Origin: Vibrio metschnikovii CIP 69.14
GTDB lineage: Bacteria > Pseudomonadota > Gammaproteobacteria > Enterobacterales > Vibrionaceae
DNA length: 64,000 nucleotides
Reading direction: 5' to 3'
Assembly: GCF_000176155.1 (NCBI RefSeq)
Contig: NZ_ACZO01000007.1
Location: 62,001-126,000 of the forward strand
In this document: positions 8,320-17,725 of the stretch, piece by piece
Numbering within the stretch: the stretch's first letter is position 1
Layout: every line of letters begins with the position of its first letter
Position numbers and translations under genes: made by a program
Notes under the pieces: generated by a model
Databases searched by the model: none
What the model saw: only the letters and a program-made list of their open reading frames with translations
What the model was told of the DNA's origin: nothing

Positions 8320-10026
8320 CTATTGAGCGTCTTTCTGAGCTTTGATCATTTTGGCTCGTGGACTACGCATTAACTCACGGAAAATGATCCAGAAGACATA
8401 CCCCAGTGAACCCATAGCCAATAAATAGTATCCAGTCATGATCCAAGTTGGCACATTATGCGCTAAAAAAACATACATAGAGACTGAAGCTAGCGTAATC
8501 AATACCGCCACCGCAGGTGTCATAGACCAAGGCGTAATATCTACTTGTTCGGTATAAACATCTTCATGATCTTCCTGAGGATAGAAATACCCAACCGTCA
8601 ACATAAAGACAACGTTGGCAACAAATAATAACCCAACAAGGTGGAAGAAGTGGATGTCTACTTGGAACACAAAGTTAAACAGAATATAGGCTGACACACC
8701 AAAAAGTAGCCCAAGTTTAGCGGCAATGGCGGGAACATGTTTGGTCAATAACCCAACCAGTACCACACTTAGAATCGGCGAGTTAAACAAACCTTGTAAC
8801 TGCTGGATAAGATAGAACAGGCCATCTGGTGCGTTGGCAACTAAGGGGGCCACAATCATAGAGATTAACGCTAAGCTTAGCCCTAGCCATTTTCCAAGTG
8901 ACACCGTTTGTGCTTCCGTTGCATCAGGTTTAAGCGATTTTTGGAAAATATTGACGGTAAATAGGGTCACCGAAGAGTTTAACCCGCCACTAAAGGTAGA
9001 GAATACCGCGCCCACGACCACTGCAGCGAAGAAACCGACCAACATTTCCGGTAGAACCAATTGTACAAGGCTAGGATAAGCATGGTCAGGGTTATCCATC
9101 TGCCCACTGAAAACATGGAAGGCAATAATACCGGGTAAAATAATGATACTTGGAATCATCAGCTTAAAGAAAGCACAAAGCAGTACTCCTTTTTGTCCTT
9201 CTGCTAGGTTCTTCGCCCCCAAGGCTTTTTGTACAATGGACTGATTGGTACACCAGAAGAACATATTGGAGACGATCAACCCAGTAAATAAGGTCGAAAA
9301 TGGTACCATCGAATCTTCAGAACCAATCGAGTTAAATTTTTCTGGGTGAGCTTGATAGACTTCCACTAAGCCGCCCCAAATATCACCATTGCCCACATAA
9401 GCCAGAGCGAACAACGTGACCATCAAGCCGCCAGTAATTAACCCAACACCATTGATAGTATCGGCCACTGCAATCGCTTTAATGCCACCAAAAACAGCAT
9501 AAATGGCCCCTATCGTACCCACACCCCAAACCATTAGCCATAAAGCGGTATCTTTATCGACACTAAATACATTGGATACTTGGAACAAACTTTCCAAAGC
9601 GATCGCACCGGTATAAAGCACAATAGGTAGGAGTGAAATGACATACATGGCTAAGAATAGAATCGACGTAATGGTCAGCGTTTGTTTATCAAACCGCTTT
9701 TCTAAGTATTCAGGAATGGTCGAAATACCCAGTTTTAGATAACGCGGTAGAAAGAAAATCGCAAAAAGAACGATGGTCATGGCTGCCATCACTTCCCATG
9801 CCATAACGATAAAACCAGTACGAAAAGATAAGCCATTGAGTCCGACGAGGTGTTCTGTGGAGAGGTTCATCAGCAACATGGATCCGCCAATATAAACCCC
9901 AGTTAACGACCGACCGCCGAGAAAATATCCTTCTGTTGAATCAGTAAGGTGTGCGTTGTGAGTTTTATAGTAGGCAAATCCCGCAACGAACAGCGTAAAA
10001 CCGATAAATGAAATAAAAGCGAGCAT
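8320..10026 (-). CDS. Sodium:solute symporter (SSS/SGLT type), probable inositol uptake
   Basis: A 568-residue multi-pass symporter of the SSS family. It begins MLAFISFIGFTLFVAGFAYY, followed by the SSS features STEGYFLGGRSLTG, GGSMLLMNLSTEHLVGLNG in TM1 and, later, an FSTFSGGLNSSVTLFT segment; about 13-14 hydrophobic segments can be counted. Start placed at the ATG behind a strong GGAGGAACC rather than at the longer open frame. It follows iolG on the same strand after about 95 bases and shares the upstream region with two TGAAAT-N4-ATTTCA sites, so sodium-driven inositol uptake is the simplest role. SSS substrates cannot be read from sequence alone; another polyol or sugar is possible. Confidence 0.87.
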   Translation of the reverse strand: MLAFISFIGFTLFVAGFAYYKTHNAHLTDSTEGYFLGGRSLTGVYIGGSMLLMNLSTEHLVGLNGLSFRTGFIVMAWEVMAAMTIVLFAIFFLPRYLKLGISTIPEYLEKRFDKQTLTITSILFLAMYVISLLPIVLYTGAIALESLFQVSNVFSVDKDTALWLMVWGVGTIGAIYAVFGGIKAIAVADTINGVGLITGGLMVTLFALAYVGNGDIWGGLVEVYQAHPEKFNSIGSEDSMVPFSTLFTGLIVSNMFFWCTNQSIVQKALGAKNLAEGQKGVLLCAFFKLMIPSIIILPGIIAFHVFSGQMDNPDHAYPSLVQLVLPEMLVGFFAAVVVGAVFSTFSGGLNSSVTLFTVNIFQKSLKPDATEAQTVSLGKWLGLSLALISMIVAPLVANAPDGLFYLIQQLQGLFNSPILSVVLVGLLTKHVPAIAAKLGLLFGVSAYILFNFVFQVDIHFFHLVGLLFVANVVFMLTVGYFYPQEDHEDVYTEQVDITPWSMTPAVAVLITLASVSMYVFLAHNVPTWIMTGYYLLAMGSLGYVFWIIFRELMRSPRAKMIKAQKDAQ

Positions 10027-10050
10027 GGTTCCTCCAAAAGCTTTTATTAC

Positions 10051-10080
10051 GCCCAGCACCTTTATATCTCCATGCTGGGC
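10051..10080 (-). other. Intercistronic hairpin between iolG and symporter
   Basis: An inverted repeat (GCCCAGCA/TGCTGGGC) with a 14-nt loop in the 94-base gap between iolG and the symporter gene. There is no T tract, so a role in mRNA processing or stability is more likely than termination. Confidence 0.45.
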
Positions 10081-10120
10081 GATAAATTAGCCAACCTGAT
10101 TAGCGAAGGCTAATGACAAT

Positions 10121-11107
10121 TTACAGTGTAATTTCACGTCCTGAGTGCAGTGATTCCAACGCTTTATCCGCGAGCAATAATGCTTGCTCACCATCATAAC
10201 CACTACATTCAGGCTTCGCTCGGCCAGATAACACATCCACAAAGTGCTGCCATTCTGCGCGATACGCTTTTTCATAACGCTGTAAGAAGAAGTGTTCAGG
10301 TTTTGCGGCCACACAGCCTTGTTCGCCCCAAACTTCCACCACATCTTCATGGATATTATTAGCGCGCAGTAAACCTTTTTCGCCATGCAGTTCAATACGT
10401 TGATCGTAACCGTAACCAGAGCGACGGCTATTGGTAATCGTCGCCATCGCCCCTGATGGGAATTTCATCACGATGAATGCGGTATCAATATCCCCCGCTT
10501 GACCAATTTCAGGATCGACAAGATTACTGCCTTGTGCATAAATAGAGACAGGATCTTCTCCCATGATAAAACGAGCCATATCAAAGTCATGAATCGTCAT
10601 ATCTCGGAACATGCCACCAGAAACTTTGACATATTGAGCAGGAGGTGGCGATGGATCGCGGGAAGTGATCAGCAGTGACTCCGCTTTACCAATGACACCC
10701 GCACTCAGTTGTTCACGCACTTTTCGAAACTGTGGATCATAACGGCGGTTAAATCCGACAAAGAGAGGAACCTGATACTCTTTGACAATGGCTAAACATT
10801 CACGGACTCGTTCAATATCTAAATGGACAGGTTTCTCACAAAAAATAGCTTTCCCAGCTCGTGCAGCCAGTTCAATCAGCTCTGCATGGGTATCCGTCGC
10901 AGAGGCAATCAGCACCCCATGGACATTGGGATCGGCCAGAGCTTGTTCTGTGGTTTGAATGTTAGCGCCATATTTATCGGCCAGTTTTGATGCACCATCA
11001 CCATAAGGGTCAATGACAGAGTAGAGGTTGGTTTCTTTATGTTCAGCGATATTGACGGCGTGAACTTGTCCAATTCTACCAGCGCCAAACAAAGCAATGT
11101 TATACAT
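10121..11107 (-). CDS. iolG: Inositol 2-dehydrogenase (IolG/IdhA, Gfo/Idh/MocA family)
   Basis: Oxidises myo-inositol to scyllo-inosose with NAD, the first catabolic step. The 328-residue product has an N-terminal Rossmann motif GAGRIG (residues 8-13), the FCEKPV family motif with catalytic lysine, and the MTIHDFDMARF segment carrying the conserved Asp/His pair. Start supported by AAGGAGAGTACCCT before ATG. It is first in a unit with the symporter and has two candidate IolR operators upstream (11276 and 11458). The family also includes scyllo-inositol and other sugar dehydrogenases, but the setting favours myo-inositol. Confidence 0.94.
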   Translation of the reverse strand: MYNIALFGAGRIGQVHAVNIAEHKETNLYSVIDPYGDGASKLADKYGANIQTTEQALADPNVHGVLIASATDTHAELIELAARAGKAIFCEKPVHLDIERVRECLAIVKEYQVPLFVGFNRRYDPQFRKVREQLSAGVIGKAESLLITSRDPSPPPAQYVKVSGGMFRDMTIHDFDMARFIMGEDPVSIYAQGSNLVDPEIGQAGDIDTAFIVMKFPSGAMATITNSRRSGYGYDQRIELHGEKGLLRANNIHEDVVEVWGEQGCVAAKPEHFFLQRYEKAYRAEWQHFVDVLSGRAKPECSGYDGEQALLLADKALESLHSGREITL

Positions 11108-11275
11108 AGGGTACTCTCCTTCTACAGGATGTTTTTATGATCTTTTCATTGAAGCTTTACCGCATAACGAGTGTCGGCTTTCTCACTTCATTAATGAGCG
11201 GGATGGAAACAATGAGTTCTTGTTAATGACAAACACACCATAGCAACGAAAAAATAATTCCGCAATAATTTAAAA

Positions 11276-11291
11276 TGAAATTTTTATTTTG
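11276..11291. promoter_or_regulatory. Candidate IolR operator upstream of iolG (proximal)
   Basis: TGAAATTTTTATTTTG matches 10 of the 12 defined positions of the iol motif, about 170 bp before iolG. Confidence 0.45.
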
Positions 11292-11457
11292 TTTTTGAGA
11301 ATTGAGAGTATCGCAACATTTTTGCTCACCATGAACCTTGAGGCTGTATTCATTAAGGATAATATGAGAGGAATTGAAGAACATTGATCAATAAAATAGA
11401 AACATTATTGATATATAAAGGCTTTTTATTACTCTCCTCACAAAATAGGGAATGATA

Positions 11458-11473
11458 TGAAATAAATATTTCA
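11458..11473. promoter_or_regulatory. Candidate IolR operator upstream of iolG (distal)
   Basis: TGAAATAAATATTTCA is a 12/12 match to the motif. It lies in the 11108-11593 gap, which serves as promoter for iolG only, because the kinase gene on its other side ends here. The gap also holds the kinase terminator and no ORF I would support. Confidence 0.55.
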
Positions 11474-11513
11474 TATCAACTAAAAACCGCGCGCATTTCC
11501 GAACGATCTCGAA

Positions 11514-11554
11514 CAAAAAAGCCACAATATGATCGCGCTTCTCTTTGTGGCTTT
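11514..11554 (-). terminator. Terminator of the ABC importer-kinase operon
   Basis: A 10-bp stem (AAAGCCACAA/TTGTGGCTTT) with the A run at 11514-11520, read as a T run on the minus strand just beyond the kinase stop codon. Confidence 0.85.
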
Positions 11555-11593
11555 CGTTCATTGGTGACACTTCACGCTTCTAGTGCGAATGGA

Positions 11594-13237
11594 TTAGAAA
11601 TCTGTCATTAGCCGTTTATATTCCATGTCATCCTCATACATTTTGTGGAAAATAGTGTATTTCATGTCATAGAAATGCTTAATTTTTTCGGTCTGTGGCG
11701 TCACACTTTTACTGATACGACTCATCGCATTCATGGCATCTGGAATGTCACTATAAAACCCGGCGGCCACGGCTCCTAACATTGCGGAGCCAAGAATGAC
11801 AGCTTCACTCTCTTCTGGTAACAAGAAAATACATCCTGTCGCGTTCGCATGTTCTTGCAGAAAAATACTGTTCTTGGTGCCTCCCCCACAAGCCATGATG
11901 GTATCAATTTCGTAGCCTGAGCGGTTCATGACTTCGATAATATGGCGAGTTCCCAAAGCGATTCCCTGAATAGTTGCCAAATACAGTAATGCCATATCAT
12001 CCATGGTTTGGGACATTTTTAATCCAGTAACCGTCCCCGTGAGATGCGCATTAGCTCGCGGTGAACGATTGCCATGAAAATATGGCAGTACGTGAATGTC
12101 TTTGGTCAGAAAGGCAATGTTGTCTTTGCTGCCCGCTAAACTCAGCAAACGATCATTTAACAACTGGTAGACCGTTTTTCCTACTTTACCCGCTTGTATC
12201 TTGACACTGTCATACAGTGGATGGGAAGTCATCACATGATCAATTAAGGCTCCGGTTGCAGACTGACCGCCTTCATTTAACCAGTACCCCGGGATCATGG
12301 CGCTGTAGTAAGCTCCCCATACCCCATCAATAAATCGAGCGGTTTTTGAAACGGCCATGTGACAAGAGGAAGTGCCACCAATTAAGGCTAACCGCCTATT
12401 AAAATCCGCTTTATCTCCCGTCATTCCTGCCGCACCTAAAACACCAATTCCCCCCGCATGGGCATCAATGATGGAGGTCGCAACGGCCGTTCCAACCACT
12501 AAACCGAGATCTGAAGCCGCATGAGCGGTTAACCCATTTCCTACTGGTTGCCCCATTGGCAAAATACGTTCGCCAATCACTTTCGCATTACTGTCGAGTA
12601 AATCATCAAGACCCACTTCTTTGAAAAAGCTTTTATCCCATCGACCTTCATGGCCCAGATAGGTCCACTTACAGACGGTTGAACACAATGAACGACTATC
12701 ATCAAAGGTAGCTTTCCAAGTTAAAAAATCCGGTAAATCAAAAAAATACCCCGCTTTTGACCACGTATTCGGCATGTTTTGCTTTAGCCAGAGTAACTTT
12801 GGGGTTTGCATCTCAGGTGAAATTCGATTCCCCACATAAGCCAGCACGGGATGTTCCGTTTTATTAATGCGATCGGCTTGAACGATGGCTCGGTGATCCA
12901 TCCACATGATAATGTTCTGTTCACTACGCCCCGTTGGGCTCACGGTTAAAGGTTGACCATGTGGGTCCAATACCACCAGAGAACAGGTCGCATCAAACCC
13001 TATCCCTTTGACTTGAATCGGGTCGATATTGGCCTGAGATACCGCATCTTTCACCGCTAGGCACACCGACTGCCAAATATCTTCCGACGATTGTTCAACA
13101 AAATCGGCTTGTGGCTTAAACATAAGCGTATCGCGTTTCGCTTCACCTACTTTATGTCCATTGGCATCAAATACCCCAGCTCGTGCGCTACCACTGCCTA
13201 CATCAACGCCGATAAAATAAATACTCATAGATTTCAC
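11594..13237 (-). CDS. FGGY-family carbohydrate kinase, D-ribulokinase-like
   Basis: A 547-residue ATP-dependent sugar kinase. It has the N-terminal phosphate-binding GVDVGSGSARAGVFD, the GIGFDATCSLVV and MWMDHRA signatures seen in the ribulokinase branch of FGGY kinases (as in Yersinia YpCarbK), and the C-terminal MACGGGTKNSIFLQEHA with an ATP-site glycine cluster. It is last in an operon behind a ribose-type importer, so it most likely phosphorylates the imported sugar, probably a pentulose such as D-ribulose. Start is a GTG two bases after the upstream stop, with AAGG 7 bases before it; an ATG three codons later is an alternative. LsrK and xylulokinase are less likely given the MWMDHRA and GFDATCS signatures. 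Confidence 0.85.
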   Translation of the reverse strand: MKSMSIYFIGVDVGSGSARAGVFDANGHKVGEAKRDTLMFKPQADFVEQSSEDIWQSVCLAVKDAVSQANIDPIQVKGIGFDATCSLVVLDPHGQPLTVSPTGRSEQNIIMWMDHRAIVQADRINKTEHPVLAYVGNRISPEMQTPKLLWLKQNMPNTWSKAGYFFDLPDFLTWKATFDDSRSLCSTVCKWTYLGHEGRWDKSFFKEVGLDDLLDSNAKVIGERILPMGQPVGNGLTAHAASDLGLVVGTAVATSIIDAHAGGIGVLGAAGMTGDKADFNRRLALIGGTSSCHMAVSKTARFIDGVWGAYYSAMIPGYWLNEGGQSATGALIDHVMTSHPLYDSVKIQAGKVGKTVYQLLNDRLLSLAGSKDNIAFLTKDIHVLPYFHGNRSPRANAHLTGTVTGLKMSQTMDDMALLYLATIQGIALGTRHIIEVMNRSGYEIDTIMACGGGTKNSIFLQEHANATGCIFLLPEESEAVILGSAMLGAVAAGFYSDIPDAMNAMSRISKSVTPQTEKIKHFYDMKYTIFHKMYEDDMEYKRLMTDF

Positions 13238-13239
13238 CG

Positions 13240-14199
13240 TTAAGCCTTATTCTTTTGTAAGAAAATAAATAAAATCAGGATACCGCCCCATAAAGCCATG
13301 GTGAGATAGCTGCTCACTCCCAGCAAGTTAAGGCCGCTTTCTAATGTTTGAAGCACTATCAAGGCAAGCGCAATACCAATAATTCTCCCAAAACCGCCAT
13401 CAGGGTTAATACCGCCTAACACCGACGCTAAAATGGCAATCAGTAAATAAGATTCGCCATATCCGGCTTTAGCAGAATTGAATTTTGCCATCATGACCAA
13501 TGCTGCCACCCAACATAATATGGATGAGAGGACATAAACCGCTAAGGTGGCCTTTTTCGTGTTAATCCCTGAAAAACGGGTGGCTTTTTCATTCGACCCC
13601 ATTAAATAAATAGTTCGTCCTAAGCGGGTATGCTCGAGTAGACCCCAAAGCCCGATCGCAAAGACAGCAAACAAAATAAGAGGCATGGGAATACCGAAAA
13701 ATACCCCATTTCCCAGCACCAACAATGTATTCGGGAACCCAGAGATCACGCTTCCTCCTGAAATAAGAACATTTAGCCCATTGATCAATGTCATCATTCC
13801 TAGTGTTGCCAAAATGGGAGAAACACCAACATAGGCAATTAACGCCCCGTTAAACAGCCCAATCATGACTGCTGTTGCCACGCCTCCAGCCAAGGCAATC
13901 ACCAGCATCGCCGCACTGTCTGGTGCTTGAGTAATGATGCTCGCCATGACCAAACCGCAGGCATTGGTCGTGGCAATAATGGATAAATTAATGCCTCCGG
14001 TTAACATACAGACTGCCATTGCCAGCGCGAGCAAACCCAATAATGGCATTTGAGAAGACATCGACTGTAGGTTATTAAACGAAAAGAAAGAGGGACCGGC
14101 CAAAAATCCCATGGACAGTAAAATACCCACTAATATCACCAACAAATAGCGAATATTTTTATCCGTCGGTAGTTGTAGTTTATTGAGAATGACTTCCAT
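13240..14199 (-). CDS. ABC sugar transporter permease (RbsC/BPD_transp_2 type)
   Basis: A 319-residue inner-membrane permease with about 8-10 hydrophobic segments and the conserved NGxLIAYVGVSPILATLGMM region of the ribose-type family. It overlaps the preceding permease by one base, and the kinase follows after two bases, so the three are translationally coupled. It pairs with the other permease here as a heterodimer, as in AI-2 (LsrC/LsrD) and rhamnose importers. Confidence 0.92.
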   Translation of the reverse strand: MEVILNKLQLPTDKNIRYLLVILVGILLSMGFLAGPSFFSFNNLQSMSSQMPLLGLLALAMAVCMLTGGINLSIIATTNACGLVMASIITQAPDSAAMLVIALAGGVATAVMIGLFNGALIAYVGVSPILATLGMMTLINGLNVLISGGSVISGFPNTLLVLGNGVFFGIPMPLILFAVFAIGLWGLLEHTRLGRTIYLMGSNEKATRFSGINTKKATLAVYVLSSILCWVAALVMMAKFNSAKAGYGESYLLIAILASVLGGINPDGGFGRIIGIALALIVLQTLESGLNLLGVSSYLTMALWGGILILFIFLQKNKA

Positions 14200-15197
14200 T
14201 ATGCCCCCTGCATCGCTTGTTTTTTCTCGTTGATCGCCGTTATGCTAATGCTGCATACAATGATTAAACCGGTTACAACGGTATGCCAATAAGAAGGAAC
14301 CCCTAGAATCGTTAATCCATTTTTTACAATTGCCAGTAAGATAACCCCAAGGATCACTCCCATTAATGTTCCCTTTCCTCCTGTCATACTGGTTCCCCCC
14401 AGCACGACAGCAGCGAGCACGGTCAACTCAAACCCCATCAGTGAATTTGGTGCAACCGACTGGGTGATTTGGGTTTGCACGACTGAAGCGATGCCCGCCA
14501 GTGCCCCCATATACCCATAGACAAATAAATGAATGCCAAAAAGGTTAATACCAATCCGGCTCGCCGCATCAGCATTGCCACCAACCGCATAAATTTGTCG
14601 TCCTAGGCGAGTTTTCGTCATTAAAAAAGAAGTGGCGAGAACCATCACAATGAGCGTCAAGATCGGAAGTGACAAACCATAGTCATAGCCATCACTACCT
14701 GTGAACGTGAATAACTCGATACCATCCATAAACCAGTCGGGAAAACCGTATAACCACTCACCATTGCTGACATAAATCAGCAAACCAAAGAAAACATTTA
14801 AGGTGGAGATGGTAATAATGATGGCGGGCACTTTTAACTTGTAAACAAGGATCGCATTGATCATTCCCAGTAAAATCCCCACCATGGTAGCAATGGCAAA
14901 AGCAAGCATAAAATTGCCACCGAGCGTTAAAAGGTAAGTCGCCATCACATACTGCGCTATCGCCGCTGTGGCAGGAAAAGAGATATCAATTCCCCCAGCG
15001 ATCAAAACAACAAATAACCCACAAGCCATGATACCAAGAATGGCTGAGCTGACGGACATATCAAATAAGTTACCTAAGGTTAGAAAATCTTCAGAGGTCG
15101 CTGTTAGTGCTCCCACAATGAGAACAATCATCATCGACAGATAAAATTCATGATGTTTCGTTAACGACGTGAGAGACCAGCGAAATGAATTAACCAT
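14199..15197 (-). CDS. ABC sugar transporter permease (RbsC/BPD_transp_2 type)
   Basis: A 332-residue permease with the family motif MINAILVYKLKVPAIIITISTL and the C-terminal LGGTSMTGGKGTLMGVILG loop. The frame is open 51 bases further upstream, but the ATG at 15197 is preceded by TGGAGGCCGTCA and starts MVNSFRWSLTSL, giving an 8-base overlap with the ATPase gene. Partner of the second permease in the importer. Confidence 0.92.
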   Translation of the reverse strand: MVNSFRWSLTSLTKHHEFYLSMMIVLIVGALTATSEDFLTLGNLFDMSVSSAILGIMACGLFVVLIAGGIDISFPATAAIAQYVMATYLLTLGGNFMLAFAIATMVGILLGMINAILVYKLKVPAIIITISTLNVFFGLLIYVSNGEWLYGFPDWFMDGIELFTFTGSDGYDYGLSLPILTLIVMVLATSFLMTKTRLGRQIYAVGGNADAASRIGINLFGIHLFVYGYMGALAGIASVVQTQITQSVAPNSLMGFELTVLAAVVLGGTSMTGGKGTLMGVILGVILLAIVKNGLTILGVPSYWHTVVTGLIIVCSISITAINEKKQAMQGA

Positions 15198-16683
15198 TGA
15201 CGGCCTCCATAATCTCTTGTTCGGTGGTGTAAGCGGGGTAGAAGTCATGAGTAAAACGTCCTTCTTTCATTACAATCACACGGTGACTGTTATAAAACAC
15301 TTCAGGGATCTCATCACTGACCATGATGATGGCCATTCCTTTTGCGGCAAGATCTTTGGCGATGGCATAAATCGCCTCTTTATTGGCGACATCAACGCCA
15401 ACGGTCGGAGAGTCAAGGATCAGCACCTCAGGTTCTGCCGCTATCCACTTTGCAATAGAAATGCGCTGTGCATTACCACCAGAAAGGCTGGTCACTGGTA
15501 ATTGAGGGTCAGCCACTTTAATTGAGAGTGATGAAATCAAAAGCTCCACCAGCTTATTCGCTTTGATGTGGTCGAGAAAACCCGACGGTTTTTGCAATCG
15601 ATCCAACACCGCGGCCGTAATGTTGTCTTGAATGGTTTGATCCATAACCAGCCCAGTCGACATTCGGTCTTCTGATACATACCCAATACCATGAGCAATC
15701 GCCTCTCGGTTGGATTCGAAGAAAACCGGCTGTCCGGTGATCAATATCTGACCACCATCTGGTTTTGTCATACCAAATAACGCCATACATAACTCCGTTC
15801 GGCCAGCACCCAGTAATCCCGTAATAGAAACCACTTCACCCGCGCGAACAGAGAAAGAAATGTCACTAAATTGCCCTTTTTTCGTCAGGCCTTTGACTTC
15901 CAGTTTGATCTCACCTTGCTCGTGGTAAGGTGCCAGCGGAGTAAATTCAAAGCGCTGCCCCGTCATTAAAAAGGCCAACTTGTCACTGTCAACATCACAG
16001 GCTTGATACGTTCCAATCGTTTTTCCATCACGAATAACGGTAATTCGATCAGAAATTTCCATCACTTCATCCAATTTATGGCTCACAAAGACGACCGTGA
16101 CGCCTTTAGATTTGAGATCGGCAACCACATTAATCAGATGGTTAACTTCCGTGCGAGTTAACGATGCGGTAGGTTCATCCATGATCATTAATTTGGCATC
16201 CGATGCCATAGCACGACAAATTGCCACAAGCTGACATTCAGCAATAGAGAGCTGTTCAACCCTTTTGTCTAACGCCAACTTTACACCGACTTTTGCCATC
16301 GCGGTAAGTGCAATGTCTCGAATTCGTTTTTTTTGCACCAACCCTTTCGACCACTCAATGTGATCTTGAATAGCGATATTCTCTGCAACGGTTAAGTTGG
16401 GAAATAATGACAAATCCTGATAAATCACTTGGATACCGTATTCAATCGACTGTTGTGGGGTAAGCTTTGCATAGCTTTTACCTCCAAGGATAATTTCTGC
16501 TCCTTTCTCTGGTGCATGAACACCGGAGATCACTTTAAATAACGTACTTTTACCACAGCCATTTTTGCCCGCTAAACAATGTACTTCACCTTGATTAAAG
16601 GTAAGATCAATGCCATCTAGAGCTTTCACTGAACCAAAATGCTTTGCGACATGTTTAAGGGTAATAAAAGGAGTACCTGACAT
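15190..16683 (-). CDS. ABC sugar transporter ATPase, duplicated (RbsA/MglA type)
   Basis: A 497-residue ATPase with two nucleotide-binding halves. The first has an intact Walker A (GKNGCGKST), a degenerate signature (LSIAECQ) and Walker B LMIMDEPT. The second has a degenerate Walker A (GLLGAGRTEL), an intact LSGGNAQ signature and Walker B VLILDSPT. This asymmetry is normal for ribose/galactose-type importers. It sits between the binding protein and the two permeases. Confidence 0.94.
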   Translation of the reverse strand: MSGTPFITLKHVAKHFGSVKALDGIDLTFNQGEVHCLAGKNGCGKSTLFKVISGVHAPEKGAEIILGGKSYAKLTPQQSIEYGIQVIYQDLSLFPNLTVAENIAIQDHIEWSKGLVQKKRIRDIALTAMAKVGVKLALDKRVEQLSIAECQLVAICRAMASDAKLMIMDEPTASLTRTEVNHLINVVADLKSKGVTVVFVSHKLDEVMEISDRITVIRDGKTIGTYQACDVDSDKLAFLMTGQRFEFTPLAPYHEQGEIKLEVKGLTKKGQFSDISFSVRAGEVVSITGLLGAGRTELCMALFGMTKPDGGQILITGQPVFFESNREAIAHGIGYVSEDRMSTGLVMDQTIQDNITAAVLDRLQKPSGFLDHIKANKLVELLISSLSIKVADPQLPVTSLSGGNAQRISIAKWIAAEPEVLILDSPTVGVDVANKEAIYAIAKDLAAKGMAIIMVSDEIPEVFYNSHRVIVMKEGRFTHDFYPAYTTEQEIMEAVNG

Positions 16684-16750
16684 AAGAATCTCCAGAAGTC
16701 AAAGGGCGGCGTTGCACCGCCCAAATAAGTAGAGGTAGAACGTTAAGCCG

Positions 16751-17725
16751 TTAAAAACCTAACTGACGAGCGTTAGTTTTATCCACTTCTAAGATTCTAT
16801 TGAATTTGATGACACGATTTTCGGTATCAATGTCCGCCTCACCAAGCCCTTCAACTGTCACGCCTTTTGAGACATCTTTGCCTTCTAGCATCTGCTTCGC
16901 TACAGCCACCATGGCATAACCTGCATCGGCGGGGTTCCATAAGAAACCCTTTTTAATTTCCCCACGAGCCAAATAAGGAGCCGCTTGACTTGGCATCATG
17001 ATGCCCACTACGCTGATCTTATCTTTTGCTCGTTTCTTTCTGATCGCTTCCCCAGCACCAATACCGCCAAGTGAACCATAAGAGACAATGCCAGACATAT
17101 CTGAGTGCGCTTTCATCAAATCATTAGTGGCAGCATAAGATTGATCGATACTTTCCGCCACTGGCATACGGCTAGTGACTTCATACATATTGGGGTAGGT
17201 TTTTTTCTGGTAATCGATGGCTAAATTTGCCCAGTTATTATGCAGAGGCACCGTTAATGAACCCACATACACGGCATAGCCGCCTTTCTCTCCCATATTC
17301 TTTGCGAGTTCATCCATGGTCGCTCTCGCATAGGCTTGATTATCAATCGTTTCGATATCCCAATCGGCACTATGACCATCAGGAGATTCATGGGTTAAAA
17401 CAATAATGCCTTTTTCACGTGCTTTCTTAAATACGGGCTCAAGCACGGTCACATCATTAGGGACAACGGTAATCGCATCCACACCCTTTGCGATTAAATC
17501 TTCAATAATTTTCACTTGCTGAGCGGGATCTGGCGTAGAAGGACCCAGTTGGCGTGCATTCACACCAAAATCGGTGGCGGCTTGTTCTATCCCTTTATTC
17601 ATTTGGTTAAACCAAGGAATACCGGAGACTTTTACTACGTTTACAATCTCGTAATCTTTCGCTTGTGCTCCCGCAGCAGCAATAGCAAGCGTTAATACGG
17701 CGGCTTTTAATAAGACCTTTTTCAT
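16751..17725 (-). CDS. Periplasmic sugar-binding protein (RbsB/LsrB-like)
   Basis: A roughly 324-residue type I periplasmic binding protein with a clear signal peptide (MKKVLLKAAVLTLAIAAAGA, cleavage after AQA). The mature part has the two-lobe fold with IIEDLIAKGVDAITVVPND and GFLWNPADAGYAMVAVAKQ, close in layout to the LsrB/RhaS group rather than to strict ribose-binding proteins. Start chosen at the ATG 9 bases after AGGA; ATG and TTG codons just upstream are alternatives. First gene of the importer-kinase operon. The ligand is unknown; the D-ribulokinase-like partner suggests a pentose, pentulose or pentitol. Confidence 0.9.
   Translation of the reverse strand: MKKVLLKAAVLTLAIAAAGAQAKDYEIVNVVKVSGIPWFNQMNKGIEQAATDFGVNARQLGPSTPDPAQQVKIIEDLIAKGVDAITVVPNDVTVLEPVFKKAREKGIIVLTHESPDGHSADWDIETIDNQAYARATMDELAKNMGEKGGYAVYVGSLTVPLHNNWANLAIDYQKKTYPNMYEVTSRMPVAESIDQSYAATNDLMKAHSDMSGIVSYGSLGGIGAGEAIRKKRAKDKISVVGIMMPSQAAPYLARGEIKKGFLWNPADAGYAMVAVAKQMLEGKDVSKGVTVEGLGEADIDTENRVIKFNRILEVDKTNARQLGF

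Noticed and set aside
15169..15501. 110-residue plus-strand frame across the importer ATPase
   Set aside because: Antisense to a certain gene with clear Walker motifs.
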